A stretch of DNA of 64,000 nucleotides from NCBI RefSeq assembly GCF_030708455.1, contig NZ_JAUYWF010000003.1, forward strand, positions 62,001 through 126,000. Direction: 5' to 3'. Shown here in pieces: positions 41,175 through 49,379 of the stretch (the first letter of the stretch is position 1; the number at the start of each line of letters is the position of its first letter). The position numbers and the translations under genes were made by a program. The notes under the pieces were generated by a model. That model did no database searches. It worked only from the letters and a program-made list of their open reading frames with translations, and was not told the origin of the DNA. This stretch comes from Halomonas sp. SSL-5. Its GTDB lineage: Bacteria > Pseudomonadota > Gammaproteobacteria > Pseudomonadales > Halomonadaceae.

Positions 41175-42045
41175 GGGGTGCCTCCTCCAGGGCGGCCACC
41201 AGGTGCTCGGCGAAGCGCTGCGCCGAGGGCAAGGCGCCGAAGCTCCATACCGGGGGCAGGGTGATCAGGGATTCGTTGCGCACGCTGGGCTGCTGCTGCC
41301 AGAGGCCGCTGTCGTCCAGAGCGGCCTCGACGCCCACCGGGTAGGGTTCGACCACTACCAGGCGGGCCTCCAGCCCCACCAGCTGCTCCAGGCCCACCAG
41401 CGAGAAGCCCCAGGCGTTGGTCTCGCCGCGCCAGGCGTTCTCCAGCCCCAGGCGGGCCAGCACGGCCTGGTAGAGGCCGCCCGCGCCGAACACCCGGACG
41501 TGGCGCTCGTCCATGAACTGCACCACCAGCAGCGGCGGCACCCGCGCGGGTAGCCGCTGCCGCTGGGCCGCGAGGCGCGTCTCCGTCTCGGCGATCAGCC
41601 GCTCGGCGGCCGCCTCCCGCGACGCCAGGCGACCGACCTTGCGGGTCAGCTCAAGCAGCTGGGGCCAGGTCTCGCGGCCCGGGGAGTAGAACGGCAGGGT
41701 CGTTACCGGGGCGATGCGCGACAGACGCGGCGCCAGGTTGGCGAACATCGGCGAGATCAGGATGCGCTCGGGTGCCAGGCTCGCCAGCAGCTCCAGGTTG
41801 GGCTGGCTGCGCAGGCCGAGATCGACGGTGGCAGCAGGCAGGCGCGGGGCGCCGACCCAGGCCTGGTAGGCGTCGACCTGAGCGACGCCGGCCGGCGTGG
41901 CGCCCAGTGCCACCAGGGTCTCGGCCAGGGTCCAGTCGAGGGTGGCGACGGCCGGCTGGGCCAGGGCGCGCGGCATCGGCACGAGTGCCAGGGCCAGCAG
42001 CACAGGCACGAGTCCGCGGAGCAGCCGGGCGGGCACGTCAGGCAT
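41164..42045 (-). CDS. fhuD: Ferric siderophore periplasmic binding protein FhuD
   Basis: The 293-residue protein has a signal peptide (about 1-28, ending ALAQ) and a helical-backbone binding fold: [21 protein letters not shown] at the start and [29 protein letters not shown], both standard for class III receptors. It hands the ferric siderophore to FhuB. It begins in the end of fhuC (ATGCCTGA overlap) and ends within the start of fhuB, so the three genes are tightly coupled. Confidence 0.93.
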   Translation of the reverse strand: MPDVPARLLRGLVPVLLALALVPMPRALAQPAVATLDWTLAETLVALGATPAGVAQVDAYQAWVGAPRLPAATVDLGLRSQPNLELLASLAPERILISPMFANLAPRLSRIAPVTTLPFYSPGRETWPQLLELTRKVGRLASREAAAERLIAETETRLAAQRQRLPARVPPLLVVQFMDERHVRVFGAGGLYQAVLARLGLENAWRGETNAWGFSLVGLEQLVGLEARLVVVEPYPVGVEAALDDSGLWQQQPSVRNESLITLPPVWSFGALPSAQRFAEHLVAALEEAPHDD

Positions 42046-42808
42046 GGACCAGGGCGACGGGATGCTGGCCGGTGGGATGCGCCATCACCCGCATGGGGAT
42101 GCCGTAGATCGCCTCCAGGGTGGCCTCGTCCATCAGCTCGGCCGGGGTGCCCCGGGTCAGCACGCGCCCGCCATGCAGGGCGACCAGGTGGTCGCAGTAG
42201 CGCGCCGCCATGTTGACGTCGTGCAGCACGATCACCACGCCGAGCCCCAGCGTCTGACTGAGCCGGCGGATCAGCGCCAGCACCTCCACCTGGTGGGCGA
42301 TGTCCAGCGCGGCGAGGGGCTCGTCGAGGAGCAGGAAATCGCTGCCCTGGGCCAGCAGCATGGCCAGCCAGACGCGCTGGCGTTCGCCGCCGGAGAGGGT
42401 GTCGACCAGGCGGTCGGCGAAGGCCTCGGTGTGGGTGGCGGCGATGGCGCGGTCGATGGCCGCCTCGTCCTCGCGGGTGTGCCGGCCCAGCAGGCCGCGC
42501 CAGGGGTAACGGCCCATGGCCACCAGCTCGCGGCCGAGCAGGTTCTCGGTAGCGGGCAGCTGCTGGGGCAGGTAGGCCACCCGGCGGGCGAACTCGCGCT
42601 GGCCCCAGCGGGAGAGGGGCCGGCCGGTGAAGTGCAGCTCGCCCTGGCTCACCGGCTGCTGGCGGGCCAGCAGCTTGAGCAGGGTCGACTTGCCCGAGCC
42701 ATTATGACCGATCAGGCCATGCACCCGGCCGCCCTCGAGAGTGAGGTCGGTGGCGGCGAGCAGTGGCCGGTCGGCGATGGCGAAACCGGCTCCGCGCAGT
42801 TCGAACAT
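42038..42808 (-). CDS. fhuC: Ferric siderophore ABC transporter ATPase FhuC
   Basis: The 256-residue ATPase has Walker A GHNGSGKST (34-42), Q-loop YLPQQLPATENL, signature LSGGERQRVWLAMLLAQ, Walker B FLLLDEPLAALD and switch VLHDVNMAARYCD, all typical of the FepC/FhuC/BtuD family. It is first in the operon and divergent from a TonB receptor; two Fur-box-like sites lie between. Confidence 0.94.
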   Translation of the reverse strand: MFELRGAGFAIADRPLLAATDLTLEGGRVHGLIGHNGSGKSTLLKLLARQQPVSQGELHFTGRPLSRWGQREFARRVAYLPQQLPATENLLGRELVAMGRYPWRGLLGRHTREDEAAIDRAIAATHTEAFADRLVDTLSGGERQRVWLAMLLAQGSDFLLLDEPLAALDIAHQVEVLALIRRLSQTLGLGVVIVLHDVNMAARYCDHLVALHGGRVLTRGTPAELMDEATLEAIYGIPMRVMAHPTGQHPVALVHA

Positions 42809-42870
42809 GCAGGACGCTCCTTCGGCGGGCCCCGGGCGGGGCGGGCGATGGGCGCTACCTTACCCATGTT

Positions 42871-42889
42871 GAAAATGCGTATCAATAAG
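42871..42889. promoter_or_regulatory. Weak Fur-box candidate upstream of fhuC
   Basis: GAAAATGCGTATCAATAAG matches 12 of 19 positions of the classic Fur box. It lies about 60 bases upstream of fhuC. Confidence 0.35.
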
Positions 42890-42944
42890 GTTCTGGCCAT
42901 GAGCACCACTCGAGATGCGAAAAATTCCTACTTGTTCGCATAAA

Positions 42945-42959
42945 TGATAGTGATTACCA
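42945..42959. promoter_or_regulatory. Fur-box candidate upstream of the second TonB receptor
   Basis: TGATAGTGATTACCA matches 12 of 14 positions of the 7-1-7 consensus, 43 bases before the receptor start. Confidence 0.6.
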
Positions 42960-43002
42960 TGCGCGTTCAATTCGCACACAAGAACCCAAGGCTTGCTCAC
43001 CC

Positions 43003-45198
43003 ATGTTCCAGACTGCCGCCCACCCGTTCGGGATCGACCCCCTGGCCCAGGCCGTTCGCCGGGCCCTTGGCCTGGCCACCGCCGGTGCCTTCCTGTTCTG
43101 CTCGCCTTCCCTGCTGGCCCAGGAAACCGAACCCGCCGAGGCACTCGAGACACTGACCGTCGAGGCCGAGGCCCTGTCGGTCATCACCGAGGGCACGGAG
43201 CGTTACCGGGTGCCGCTCACCAGCACCGCGACCCGGCTCGACCTGACGCCCCGCGAGACGCCTCAGTCCGTGTCGACCGTGACCCGGGCCCAGATCGACG
43301 ACTTCAACCTGGACACCACCAACGACATCCTGGAGAGCACGCCCGGGGTCACGGTGGAGCGCCTCGAGACGGACCGCACCTACTACACGGCGCGGGGCTT
43401 CGAGATCTCCAACTTCCAGGTCGACGGGGTGCGCGTGCCGATGCCCTACAACAACGTGCATGGCGATGTGGACACCGCGATCTACGACCGGGTCGAGGTG
43501 GTGCGCGGCGCCACCGGGCTGATGTCTGGCTCGGGTAATCCCGCGGCGACGGTCAACTTCGTGCGCAAGCGACCCACCTATGTGCCCCAGGCCTCGGTGT
43601 CGGCGAGCGTCGGCGCCTGGGACCAGCGGCGCCTGGAGGCCGATGTGGCCGGGCCCCTGGACGATGCGGGGCGCATTCGCGGGCGCCTGGTGGCGGCGGG
43701 GATGCAGAGCGACTCCTACCTCGACCGGCTGAGCCGCGAGCGGGGGCTGCTCTATGGCGTGCTGGAGGCCGATGTCAGCGACAGCACCCTGGTGACCCTC
43801 GGTCACACCTGGCAGCAGAACGACACCGACGGCAACATGTGGGGCTCGCTGCCGCTCTATGACTCGGTCGGCAACCCCACCGACTACGATGTCGCGACCT
43901 CCTCGGCGCCCGACTGGTCCTACTGGGACGTGGAGACCCACCGCAGCTTCCTCGAGGTGCAGCAGGCCCTCGGCGATCGCTGGTCGCTGAAGGGCACGCT
44001 CACCCACCTGGACATGCTCTCCGATACCCAGCTGTTGTATATCTACGGGTCGCCCGATGCCACGACGGGGCGCATCGCCGAGGAGCAGCTGACCCTCAGC
44101 CAGTATGACCGCCACCTCGAGCAGTGGGTGGCCGACCTGCATGCCAAGGGCGACATCGAGGCCTTCGGGCGCAGCCATCAGCTGGTTCTAGGCACGGACT
44201 GGAGCCAGAGCCGCAACCAGCAGGAGTCTCGCTATCCCACGGCGGACTTCGACGCGGGCGGGCAGGGGCTCCCGCCGCTGGACGACTGGAACGGCCGCTA
44301 CCCCGAGCCCGACGCCTGGGTGGCCTTCCCCGGCACCGACGGCGATGCCACGGTCAAGGAGCGCAGCCTTTACGGGGCCGCCAAGCTGGACCTCGCCGAG
44401 CGCTGGACCGCGGTGGCGGGTGCCCGGCTGAGCTGGGCCGACACCACCGGCGAGCAGTACGGGGTCTCCCAGGCGAGCGACCACGACCGGGTGCTGACGC
44501 CCTATGCCGGCCTGATCTATGACGTTACCGACCGGGCGTCCCTCTACGCCAGCTATACCGAGATCTTCCAGCCCCAGACCGCCATCGACCGCAACGGCGA
44601 CTACCTCGACCCCGTCGACGGGGCGAGCCAGGAGGTCGGGCTCAAGGCCGAACTGTTCGACGGCGGCGCCGATGCCTCGCTGGCGCTGTTCCGCACCGAG
44701 CAGGACAACGTGGCCCAGCCGGCGGGTACCCGGCCGGATGGTACCGCTTTCTATACGGGCGGGGACGGCATCACCAGCGAAGGGGTAGAGGCGACGCTCG
44801 CCGGCGAGCTGGCCCCGGGCTGGCAGGCCAGCGTCGGCTATACCTACCTGGAGGTCGAGGACGCCGAGGGCGACGCCACCAACACCTACATCCCGCGCCA
44901 CCTGGTGCGCGCCACCACCAGCTATCGGCCGGCATCCCTGGATGCCCTTAAGGTGGGGGCACGGCTGCGCTGGCAGGATGAGATCGAGCGCGACCGCGAC
45001 CTGGCGGATGGCAAGACGCGCCAGGAGGCCTATGCCCTGGTCGACCTGATGGCGAGCTACGACTTCAGCGACAGCCTGACCGGCTCGCTGAACGTCAACA
45101 ACGTCACCGACGAGGAGTACCTGACCAGCCTCAAGTGGGACCAGGCCTTCCACGGCGCACCGCGTCACGTCATGGCCAACCTGACCTGGCGCTACTGA
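43003..45198 (+). CDS. TonB-dependent siderophore receptor (FhuE/FpvA-like)
   Basis: This outer-membrane receptor of 731 residues begins with a long signal peptide (about 1-40, ending SLLAQ), then TonB box ETLTVEA, and a plug with RETPQSVSTVTRAQIDDFNLDT, LESTPGVTVERLETDRTYYTARGFEISNFQVDGV and YDRVEVVRGATGLMSGSGNPAATVNFVRKRPT. This plug style is that of the FhuE/FpvA/FoxA group for hydroxamate-type siderophores. The barrel ends in a C-terminal aromatic residue (LTWRY). It lies opposite fhuCDB, which would move its ligand across the inner membrane. Confidence 0.94.
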   Translation: MFQTAAHPFGIDPLAQAVRRALGLATAGAFLFCSPSLLAQETEPAEALETLTVEAEALSVITEGTERYRVPLTSTATRLDLTPRETPQSVSTVTRAQIDDFNLDTTNDILESTPGVTVERLETDRTYYTARGFEISNFQVDGVRVPMPYNNVHGDVDTAIYDRVEVVRGATGLMSGSGNPAATVNFVRKRPTYVPQASVSASVGAWDQRRLEADVAGPLDDAGRIRGRLVAAGMQSDSYLDRLSRERGLLYGVLEADVSDSTLVTLGHTWQQNDTDGNMWGSLPLYDSVGNPTDYDVATSSAPDWSYWDVETHRSFLEVQQALGDRWSLKGTLTHLDMLSDTQLLYIYGSPDATTGRIAEEQLTLSQYDRHLEQWVADLHAKGDIEAFGRSHQLVLGTDWSQSRNQQESRYPTADFDAGGQGLPPLDDWNGRYPEPDAWVAFPGTDGDATVKERSLYGAAKLDLAERWTAVAGARLSWADTTGEQYGVSQASDHDRVLTPYAGLIYDVTDRASLYASYTEIFQPQTAIDRNGDYLDPVDGASQEVGLKAELFDGGADASLALFRTEQDNVAQPAGTRPDGTAFYTGGDGITSEGVEATLAGELAPGWQASVGYTYLEVEDAEGDATNTYIPRHLVRATTSYRPASLDALKVGARLRWQDEIERDRDLADGKTRQEAYALVDLMASYDFSDSLTGSLNVNNVTDEEYLTSLKWDQAFHGAPRHVMANLTWRY

Positions 45199-45225
45199 TC
45201 CTTATTCGTCGTAAACGGCATGCCA

Positions 45226-45259
45226 CCAGGGCCCACCCCGGCAACGGGGTGGGCCCTGG
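45226..45259. terminator. Hairpin between convergent TonB receptor and fhuF
   Basis: A 15-bp perfect stem (CCAGGGCCCACCCCG and complement) is closed by a GCAA tetraloop. There is no U-run, but the convergent position supports bidirectional termination. Confidence 0.65.
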
Positions 45260-45273
45260 CGCTGGTGAGGCGG

Positions 45274-46014
45274 TCAGCACGTTTCGGCGGCACGGGCCCG
45301 GCCTCGGCAGGCCAGCGGGCAGTTGCCGCAGACCCCCAGCTCATCGATCAGGTAGCGGATGCAGCACAGGCGACGCACCCGCCGGGGGGCGCCGTCCTCG
45401 TCCTCGACGTAGCGCACCGGGCGATGGAGCGGGTTGCGACGGCCGTCGGGCAGCGTGGGGCTCGCCATCAGCGCCTTCGCGGGCTCGCTCACGTCCGGCG
45501 AGGCCATGGGATGGTCGGCCAGTGCGCCGGAGAAGTGCTCGAGGTAGTTGCTGGCGTTGCTCCAGAACACCCTGGGCGAGGCGCCGGTGACCGCGGCCAG
45601 GGCCTCGATCAGCGGACTCAAATGGGCGTCGAGCAGGGTGGCGAAGCGCGAGTGGGGATCGAGTTCGGCCAGGGGGCGGCCGGCATGGCGCAGCACCAGG
45701 CCGGTGGTCTTTCCTTCGGGCGATTGCGCGAGATGAAGCTCGTCCAGGCCCAGCGGCAGGTCGCGCTCGAGCAGCAGGTTGGTCGCCAGGCCATGGGCGA
45801 TCAGGGCGGCGAAGTGCCACTTCGACCACAGCGAGGCCACCGCCCGGCGATCCCCCCGACCATACTGGACGCCAAAACGCGTCAGCAGTGCGTTCAGCCG
45901 GGCCGGGTCGAGCAGCTCACGGGCCGGCATGCCGTCGGGCGCCACCGGCGCGATCGCCGGCGGGGCGAGGTGCTGCAGGGGGCCGACGTAGAGCCGGGCC
46001 AGGGAGGAGGGCAT
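45274..46014 (-). CDS. fhuF: Ferric siderophore reductase FhuF
   Basis: FhuF releases iron from hydroxamate siderophores in the cytoplasm by reduction. The protein (246 residues from the ATG at 46014) ends with the family's [2Fe-2S] motif: CC-x10-C-x2-C in LCCIRYLIDELGVCGNCPLAC. A longer reading from a TTG at 46053 is less likely because it would run into the Fur box. It belongs functionally with fhuCDB and the adjacent receptor, giving a full uptake and release set. Confidence 0.9.
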   Translation of the reverse strand: MPSSLARLYVGPLQHLAPPAIAPVAPDGMPARELLDPARLNALLTRFGVQYGRGDRRAVASLWSKWHFAALIAHGLATNLLLERDLPLGLDELHLAQSPEGKTTGLVLRHAGRPLAELDPHSRFATLLDAHLSPLIEALAAVTGASPRVFWSNASNYLEHFSGALADHPMASPDVSEPAKALMASPTLPDGRRNPLHRPVRYVEDEDGAPRRVRRLCCIRYLIDELGVCGNCPLACRGRARAAETC

Positions 46015-46054
46015 GGCGAGACCACCGGATCTGAGGAAAGCGCCATTATACAAA

Positions 46055-46069
46055 CAATAATCGTTATCA
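46055..46069. promoter_or_regulatory. Fur-box candidate upstream of fhuF
   Basis: CAATAATCGTTATCA matches 11 of 14 positions of the 7-1-7 consensus; the right half-site is almost perfect. It lies about 40 bases before fhuF. Confidence 0.55.
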
Positions 46070-46092
46070 AAAAGAGGCGGCGTGGGGGCCAG

Positions 46093-47112
46093 TTACTCCT
46101 CTGTCTTCTTGAGGCTCTTGGTCCAGCGCTGGCGGGCGTACTTGCGCAGATTGGCGACGTTATCGGTCTCGTCGACGATCTCCTGGCCGAGGATGGTCTC
46201 GATGACGTCCTCCAGGGTGATCAGGCCCATCCAGGTGCCGTGGTCGTCATAGACCACGCACAGGTGCTGGCGATCCTGCACCATCGCCATGAACACCTGT
46301 TCGACGCTCTCCTCGTCCTGCACTGTCTTGACCGGATGCATCAGTGTCTTGAGATCGACATCGTCCTCGGCGTTATAGGTGTCGGCCCGGTGCACATAGC
46401 CCAGTGCCTGCTCCCCGCCGTCCATCACCGGGAAGCGGGTGAAGGGGCTGTCTCCGCACGCCTCGTCGAACGCCTTTACCGTCATGCCGGCCCGCGCCGT
46501 CACCGAGACGGTGCGCGGGGTCATCACGCTCCTCACGGTGATGTCGTGCAGGTTGAGGATGTTGACGATGACTCGGGTCTCTTCGGGGTCCAGTGCCTTC
46601 TCCTCCTGGCCGATCTGCGCCAGCGCCTTGATCTCGCCGCGCATATCGGTGTCCATGGCGTCCTTGCCGATGCGCCGGGTGATCTGCTCCGACAGCCAGA
46701 TGAACGGCTTGAGGCTCCACACCATCACGTTGAGCGTCGAAGCCAGCATGCCCGAGAGTTGGCGCCAGTAGGTGGCGCCGATGGTCTTGGGAATGATCTC
46801 GGAGACGAACAGGATCAGCAGCGTCATCAACGCCGAGGCGATGCCCAGCCAGGCCTCGCCGAACACCACCGTGACCTGGGCGCCGACGCCGGTGGCGCCC
46901 ACCGTGTGTGCGATGGTGTTGAGCGTGAGAATCGCCGCCAGCGGCTGGTCGATGTTGCGCTTCAGGTCGTTGAGCTTTGCGTGCAGCCGGGGGTTGGTCT
47001 CGCGCACCTGGGCCACGTAGCTCGGCGTCATCGACAGCAGCGCCGCCTCGAGCAGCGAGCAGATGAAGGAAACGCCGATGGAGAGGGTGGCAAAGGCAAT
47101 CAGCAGGAGCAT
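46093..47112 (-). CDS. CNNM/CBS-domain membrane protein (HlyC/CorC-type)
   Basis: The 339-residue protein has an N-terminal CNNM (DUF21) domain with three to four helices (about residues 1-160; the SLLEAALLSMTPSYVAQVRE and LFVSEIIPKTIGATYW elements), then a CBS pair (about 195-315; VRSVMTPRTVSVTARAGMTV, FTRFPVMDGG, GLITLEDVIETILGQEIVDETD). The C-terminal transporter-associated domain found in longer homologues is missing, which is common for this short type. Members are linked to magnesium or sodium transport; the role here is unproven. Confidence 0.9.
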   Translation of the reverse strand: MLLLIAFATLSIGVSFICSLLEAALLSMTPSYVAQVRETNPRLHAKLNDLKRNIDQPLAAILTLNTIAHTVGATGVGAQVTVVFGEAWLGIASALMTLLILFVSEIIPKTIGATYWRQLSGMLASTLNVMVWSLKPFIWLSEQITRRIGKDAMDTDMRGEIKALAQIGQEEKALDPEETRVIVNILNLHDITVRSVMTPRTVSVTARAGMTVKAFDEACGDSPFTRFPVMDGGEQALGYVHRADTYNAEDDVDLKTLMHPVKTVQDEESVEQVFMAMVQDRQHLCVVYDDHGTWMGLITLEDVIETILGQEIVDETDNVANLRKYARQRWTKSLKKTEE

Positions 47113-47309
47113 GAGGTCTCTCGGGGTGGCCAGGGGAGGGCCGCCGTTGGCGGCCCCGGCATCTTGGCCGAAAGGATCGCATCACCGCAAGGCATCCCGC
47201 TGTCGTCTCAACCCGAGCGCAGTAGGCGCCGTGCGCAGCGAGACGGGAGCAAGCTCAGCGCCGATCCGTGTAGTAGGGTGAGGCATCCATCAATCCGGAG
47301 GACGACGAT

Positions 47310-48353
47310 ATGGTGAGTGCGAAGATCCTGCAGCAGGGCACCATCCACTGCTTTCCCGCCGGCCTCAGGGACGGCAAGGGGCGGCTGGTGAACGCCGAGG
47401 TCTCGGCGGTGGCCTACGATGGCGAGCGACTGCTGATGGCCAGCGACAAGCCGATCCCCGGTGAGTCGCGCTCGGCGGTGTTCGCCGTGCCCCTCACCCC
47501 CGAGGGGCCCGACGACAGCCGGCTGACCTACTTTACCCAGCCGCTGGTCAAGCAGGCCGAGAAGTACGAGGACTTCGCGCTGACCGCCGATGGCCGCCAC
47601 GTGCTGGCGACCACAGGCTTCGATCGCATCGATGACGAGAGCCACGCGCTGAACGACTACAACCACTTGCTGATCTGGCCGCTGGGCGAACCGGACCGGG
47701 TGCAGGTGGTGGACCCCGACCCGCGCGACGGCGTGGCGGGCTCGCTGGAACTGCGCGACAAGCTGAACGCTGCCATCGGCTTTCCCTACTACAAGATCGA
47801 AGGGCTCGCCGCGATCCCCGGCGAGCGGGGCGATGGCCTGCTGCTGTTCGGCGTGCGCGAGCAGGGCCAGGCCCATGACGACTTCGCCTACGTGAGCCGG
47901 GTGGTGGGGGCCCACTACGAGATCAGCGAGAGCGGTAACCTGGTGTTCCTCGATGCGCTGCGTGAACACTATGCCTTCGACCCGGGCGAGCATCCCGAGG
48001 TCCGCTACGACTGCGGCCTCTCGAGCCTGGAGTATGACCCCTACCACGCGCGGCTCTACCTGCTGAACAGCTTCGAGGTGGAGGAGGCCGGCGAGGAGCG
48101 CATCGGCGGCTACCTGTGGGTGATCGGCCTGGAGGATTTCCGAACCGGCCAGAGCCCGACCCTGGTGACCACCCCGGCGGGCCTGCCGCTGGAGTTCGAG
48201 CACAAGGCCGAGGGCCTGGCGGTGCTGGACCATGACCGCCTGTTCGTCGCCTACGACAACGACCGCCACCTCGGCCTGGGTAGCGTCGACGAACGCGACG
48301 AGCGCCACGCCTGCGAGGCGCCCTACACGGTGCTCGGGATCTCCGCGACCTGA
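47310..48353 (+). CDS. Conserved protein of unknown function, probably beta-propeller
   Basis: I do not recognise this 347-residue protein firmly. It has no signal peptide or membrane segments, is acidic, and shows repeated short strands ending in small residues (VSAVAYDGERLLMASD, EDFALTADGRHVLATTG, IEGLAAIPGERGDGLLLFGVRE, SSLEYDPYHARLYLLNS, AEGLAVLDHDRLFVAYDND), a pattern of propeller blades resembling phytase-like or DUF3616-type proteins. GGAGGACG precedes the ATG. It stands alone between divergent and convergent neighbours. Confidence 0.65.
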   Translation: MVSAKILQQGTIHCFPAGLRDGKGRLVNAEVSAVAYDGERLLMASDKPIPGESRSAVFAVPLTPEGPDDSRLTYFTQPLVKQAEKYEDFALTADGRHVLATTGFDRIDDESHALNDYNHLLIWPLGEPDRVQVVDPDPRDGVAGSLELRDKLNAAIGFPYYKIEGLAAIPGERGDGLLLFGVREQGQAHDDFAYVSRVVGAHYEISESGNLVFLDALREHYAFDPGEHPEVRYDCGLSSLEYDPYHARLYLLNSFEVEEAGEERIGGYLWVIGLEDFRTGQSPTLVTTPAGLPLEFEHKAEGLAVLDHDRLFVAYDNDRHLGLGSVDERDERHACEAPYTVLGISAT

Positions 48354-48365
48354 CCTTTCCCTGCC

Positions 48366-48968
48366 TCAGCGCCGCAGCAGCACGGCGTCGAGAAGGACCG
48401 GCACCTCGTCGCCGATCTGCTCGTAGCCGAGCAGCAGCAGCACCGAGCGCAGCGTCGGGTTGGCCATCAGCTCGCGGCCATCCAGCGCCACCCGCTCGGC
48501 GTTGCTGACCCGCACCCGGCCGGGTGCCTCGCGGGTGAAGCGCACCGCCAGGGGTTCGCGGTGGGTGGTGCCGCCGGACTGCACCGAGAGCTCGAGCACC
48601 TCCACCAGCGACTCGCCCACGGCCAGCGCCTCCAGGCGCTGGGGCGGGAAGCGGGTGGTCACGGTAGCCAGGGGCAGCTCGGTGAGGCCGGAGAGCCAGG
48701 GCGGAAGCGATCCCATGCGCTCGATCACGTCGCTCTGGGCCAGCCGCAGGGGCAGGCGCAGGGTGCCATCCGCCTCGGCGCTGCCGGCGAGGCGACGCAC
48801 CTCGTGCTGATGGGCAATGGGCCCCGTCGGGGCGATCTGCACCACGGTGGCGGCCACCCGCGAACGCGCGGGGTCCAGCTCCCAGGCTGCAGTTGCCGGC
48901 AGGGCCAGCAGCAGGGCGAACAGGGCAGTGCCAATGGCAGCGAAACGGCAAGGGGGGAAAGGTCGCAC
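48366..48968 (-). CDS. Exported YceI-like protein
   Basis: This periplasmic lipocalin-like protein has 200 residues. The GTG at 48968 is chosen because GGAG lies eight bases upstream and the protein then opens with a good signal peptide (RFAAIGTALFALLLALPATAA) before WELDPARSRV, the typical YceI beginning. A longer frame upstream is low-complexity. YceI proteins bind isoprenoid-type lipids; the role here is inferred from family only. Confidence 0.75.
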   Translation of the reverse strand: MRPFPPCRFAAIGTALFALLLALPATAAWELDPARSRVAATVVQIAPTGPIAHQHEVRRLAGSAEADGTLRLPLRLAQSDVIERMGSLPPWLSGLTELPLATVTTRFPPQRLEALAVGESLVEVLELSVQSGGTTHREPLAVRFTREAPGRVRVSNAERVALDGRELMANPTLRSVLLLLGYEQIGDEVPVLLDAVLLRR

Positions 48969-49122
48969 CGGTCGATCTCCACAAGGGCAGGCCACCTGCA
49001 GACCGCGGCCGCCGAAGGAAGTGCCTCGTCGGGTGGTTTGGCCAACCAAGGGCGGCCGGCTATGGCCACCTTCATCGCCATTCGCTATCATACGCCGGCG
49101 CGTTCGCGCACCTTCCTTGAAA

Positions 49123-49199
<77 letters not shown>

Positions 49200-49249
49200 A
49201 CCTGCTTGCCTGACTCTTCGCACCGTCGGAGAACTTGTCGCTTTCCCAG

Positions 49250-49291
49250 GTAGGAGCGCAATTCATTGCGCGATGGCGCCGGCAGGCGCCC
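49250..49291. repeat. REP-like palindromic element
   Basis: The segment begins GTAGGAGCG and folds into two hairpins: GCGCAAT/ATTGCGC (loop TC) and GGCGCC/GGCGCC (loop GGCA). The GTAGGAGCG start followed by a GCGC stem is the hallmark of one class of gammaproteobacterial REP sequences. It lies between the tRNA and the helicase gene. Confidence 0.5.
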
Positions 49292-49352
49292 GGCCGAAGG
49301 CATGCCTGCTGCTATTGGCACGCAATCCAACACCACTGCCACATGGAACGCT

Positions 49353-49373
49353 GCAGCCCTTTTGGGTGGCTGC
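49353..49373 (-). terminator. Weak hairpin after the NERD-helicase gene
   Basis: GCAGCC/GGCTGC form a 6-bp stem around a nine-base loop, 7 bases after the helicase stop on the minus strand. No U-run follows, so the call is tentative. Confidence 0.3.
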
Positions 49374-49379
49374 CCTCGA

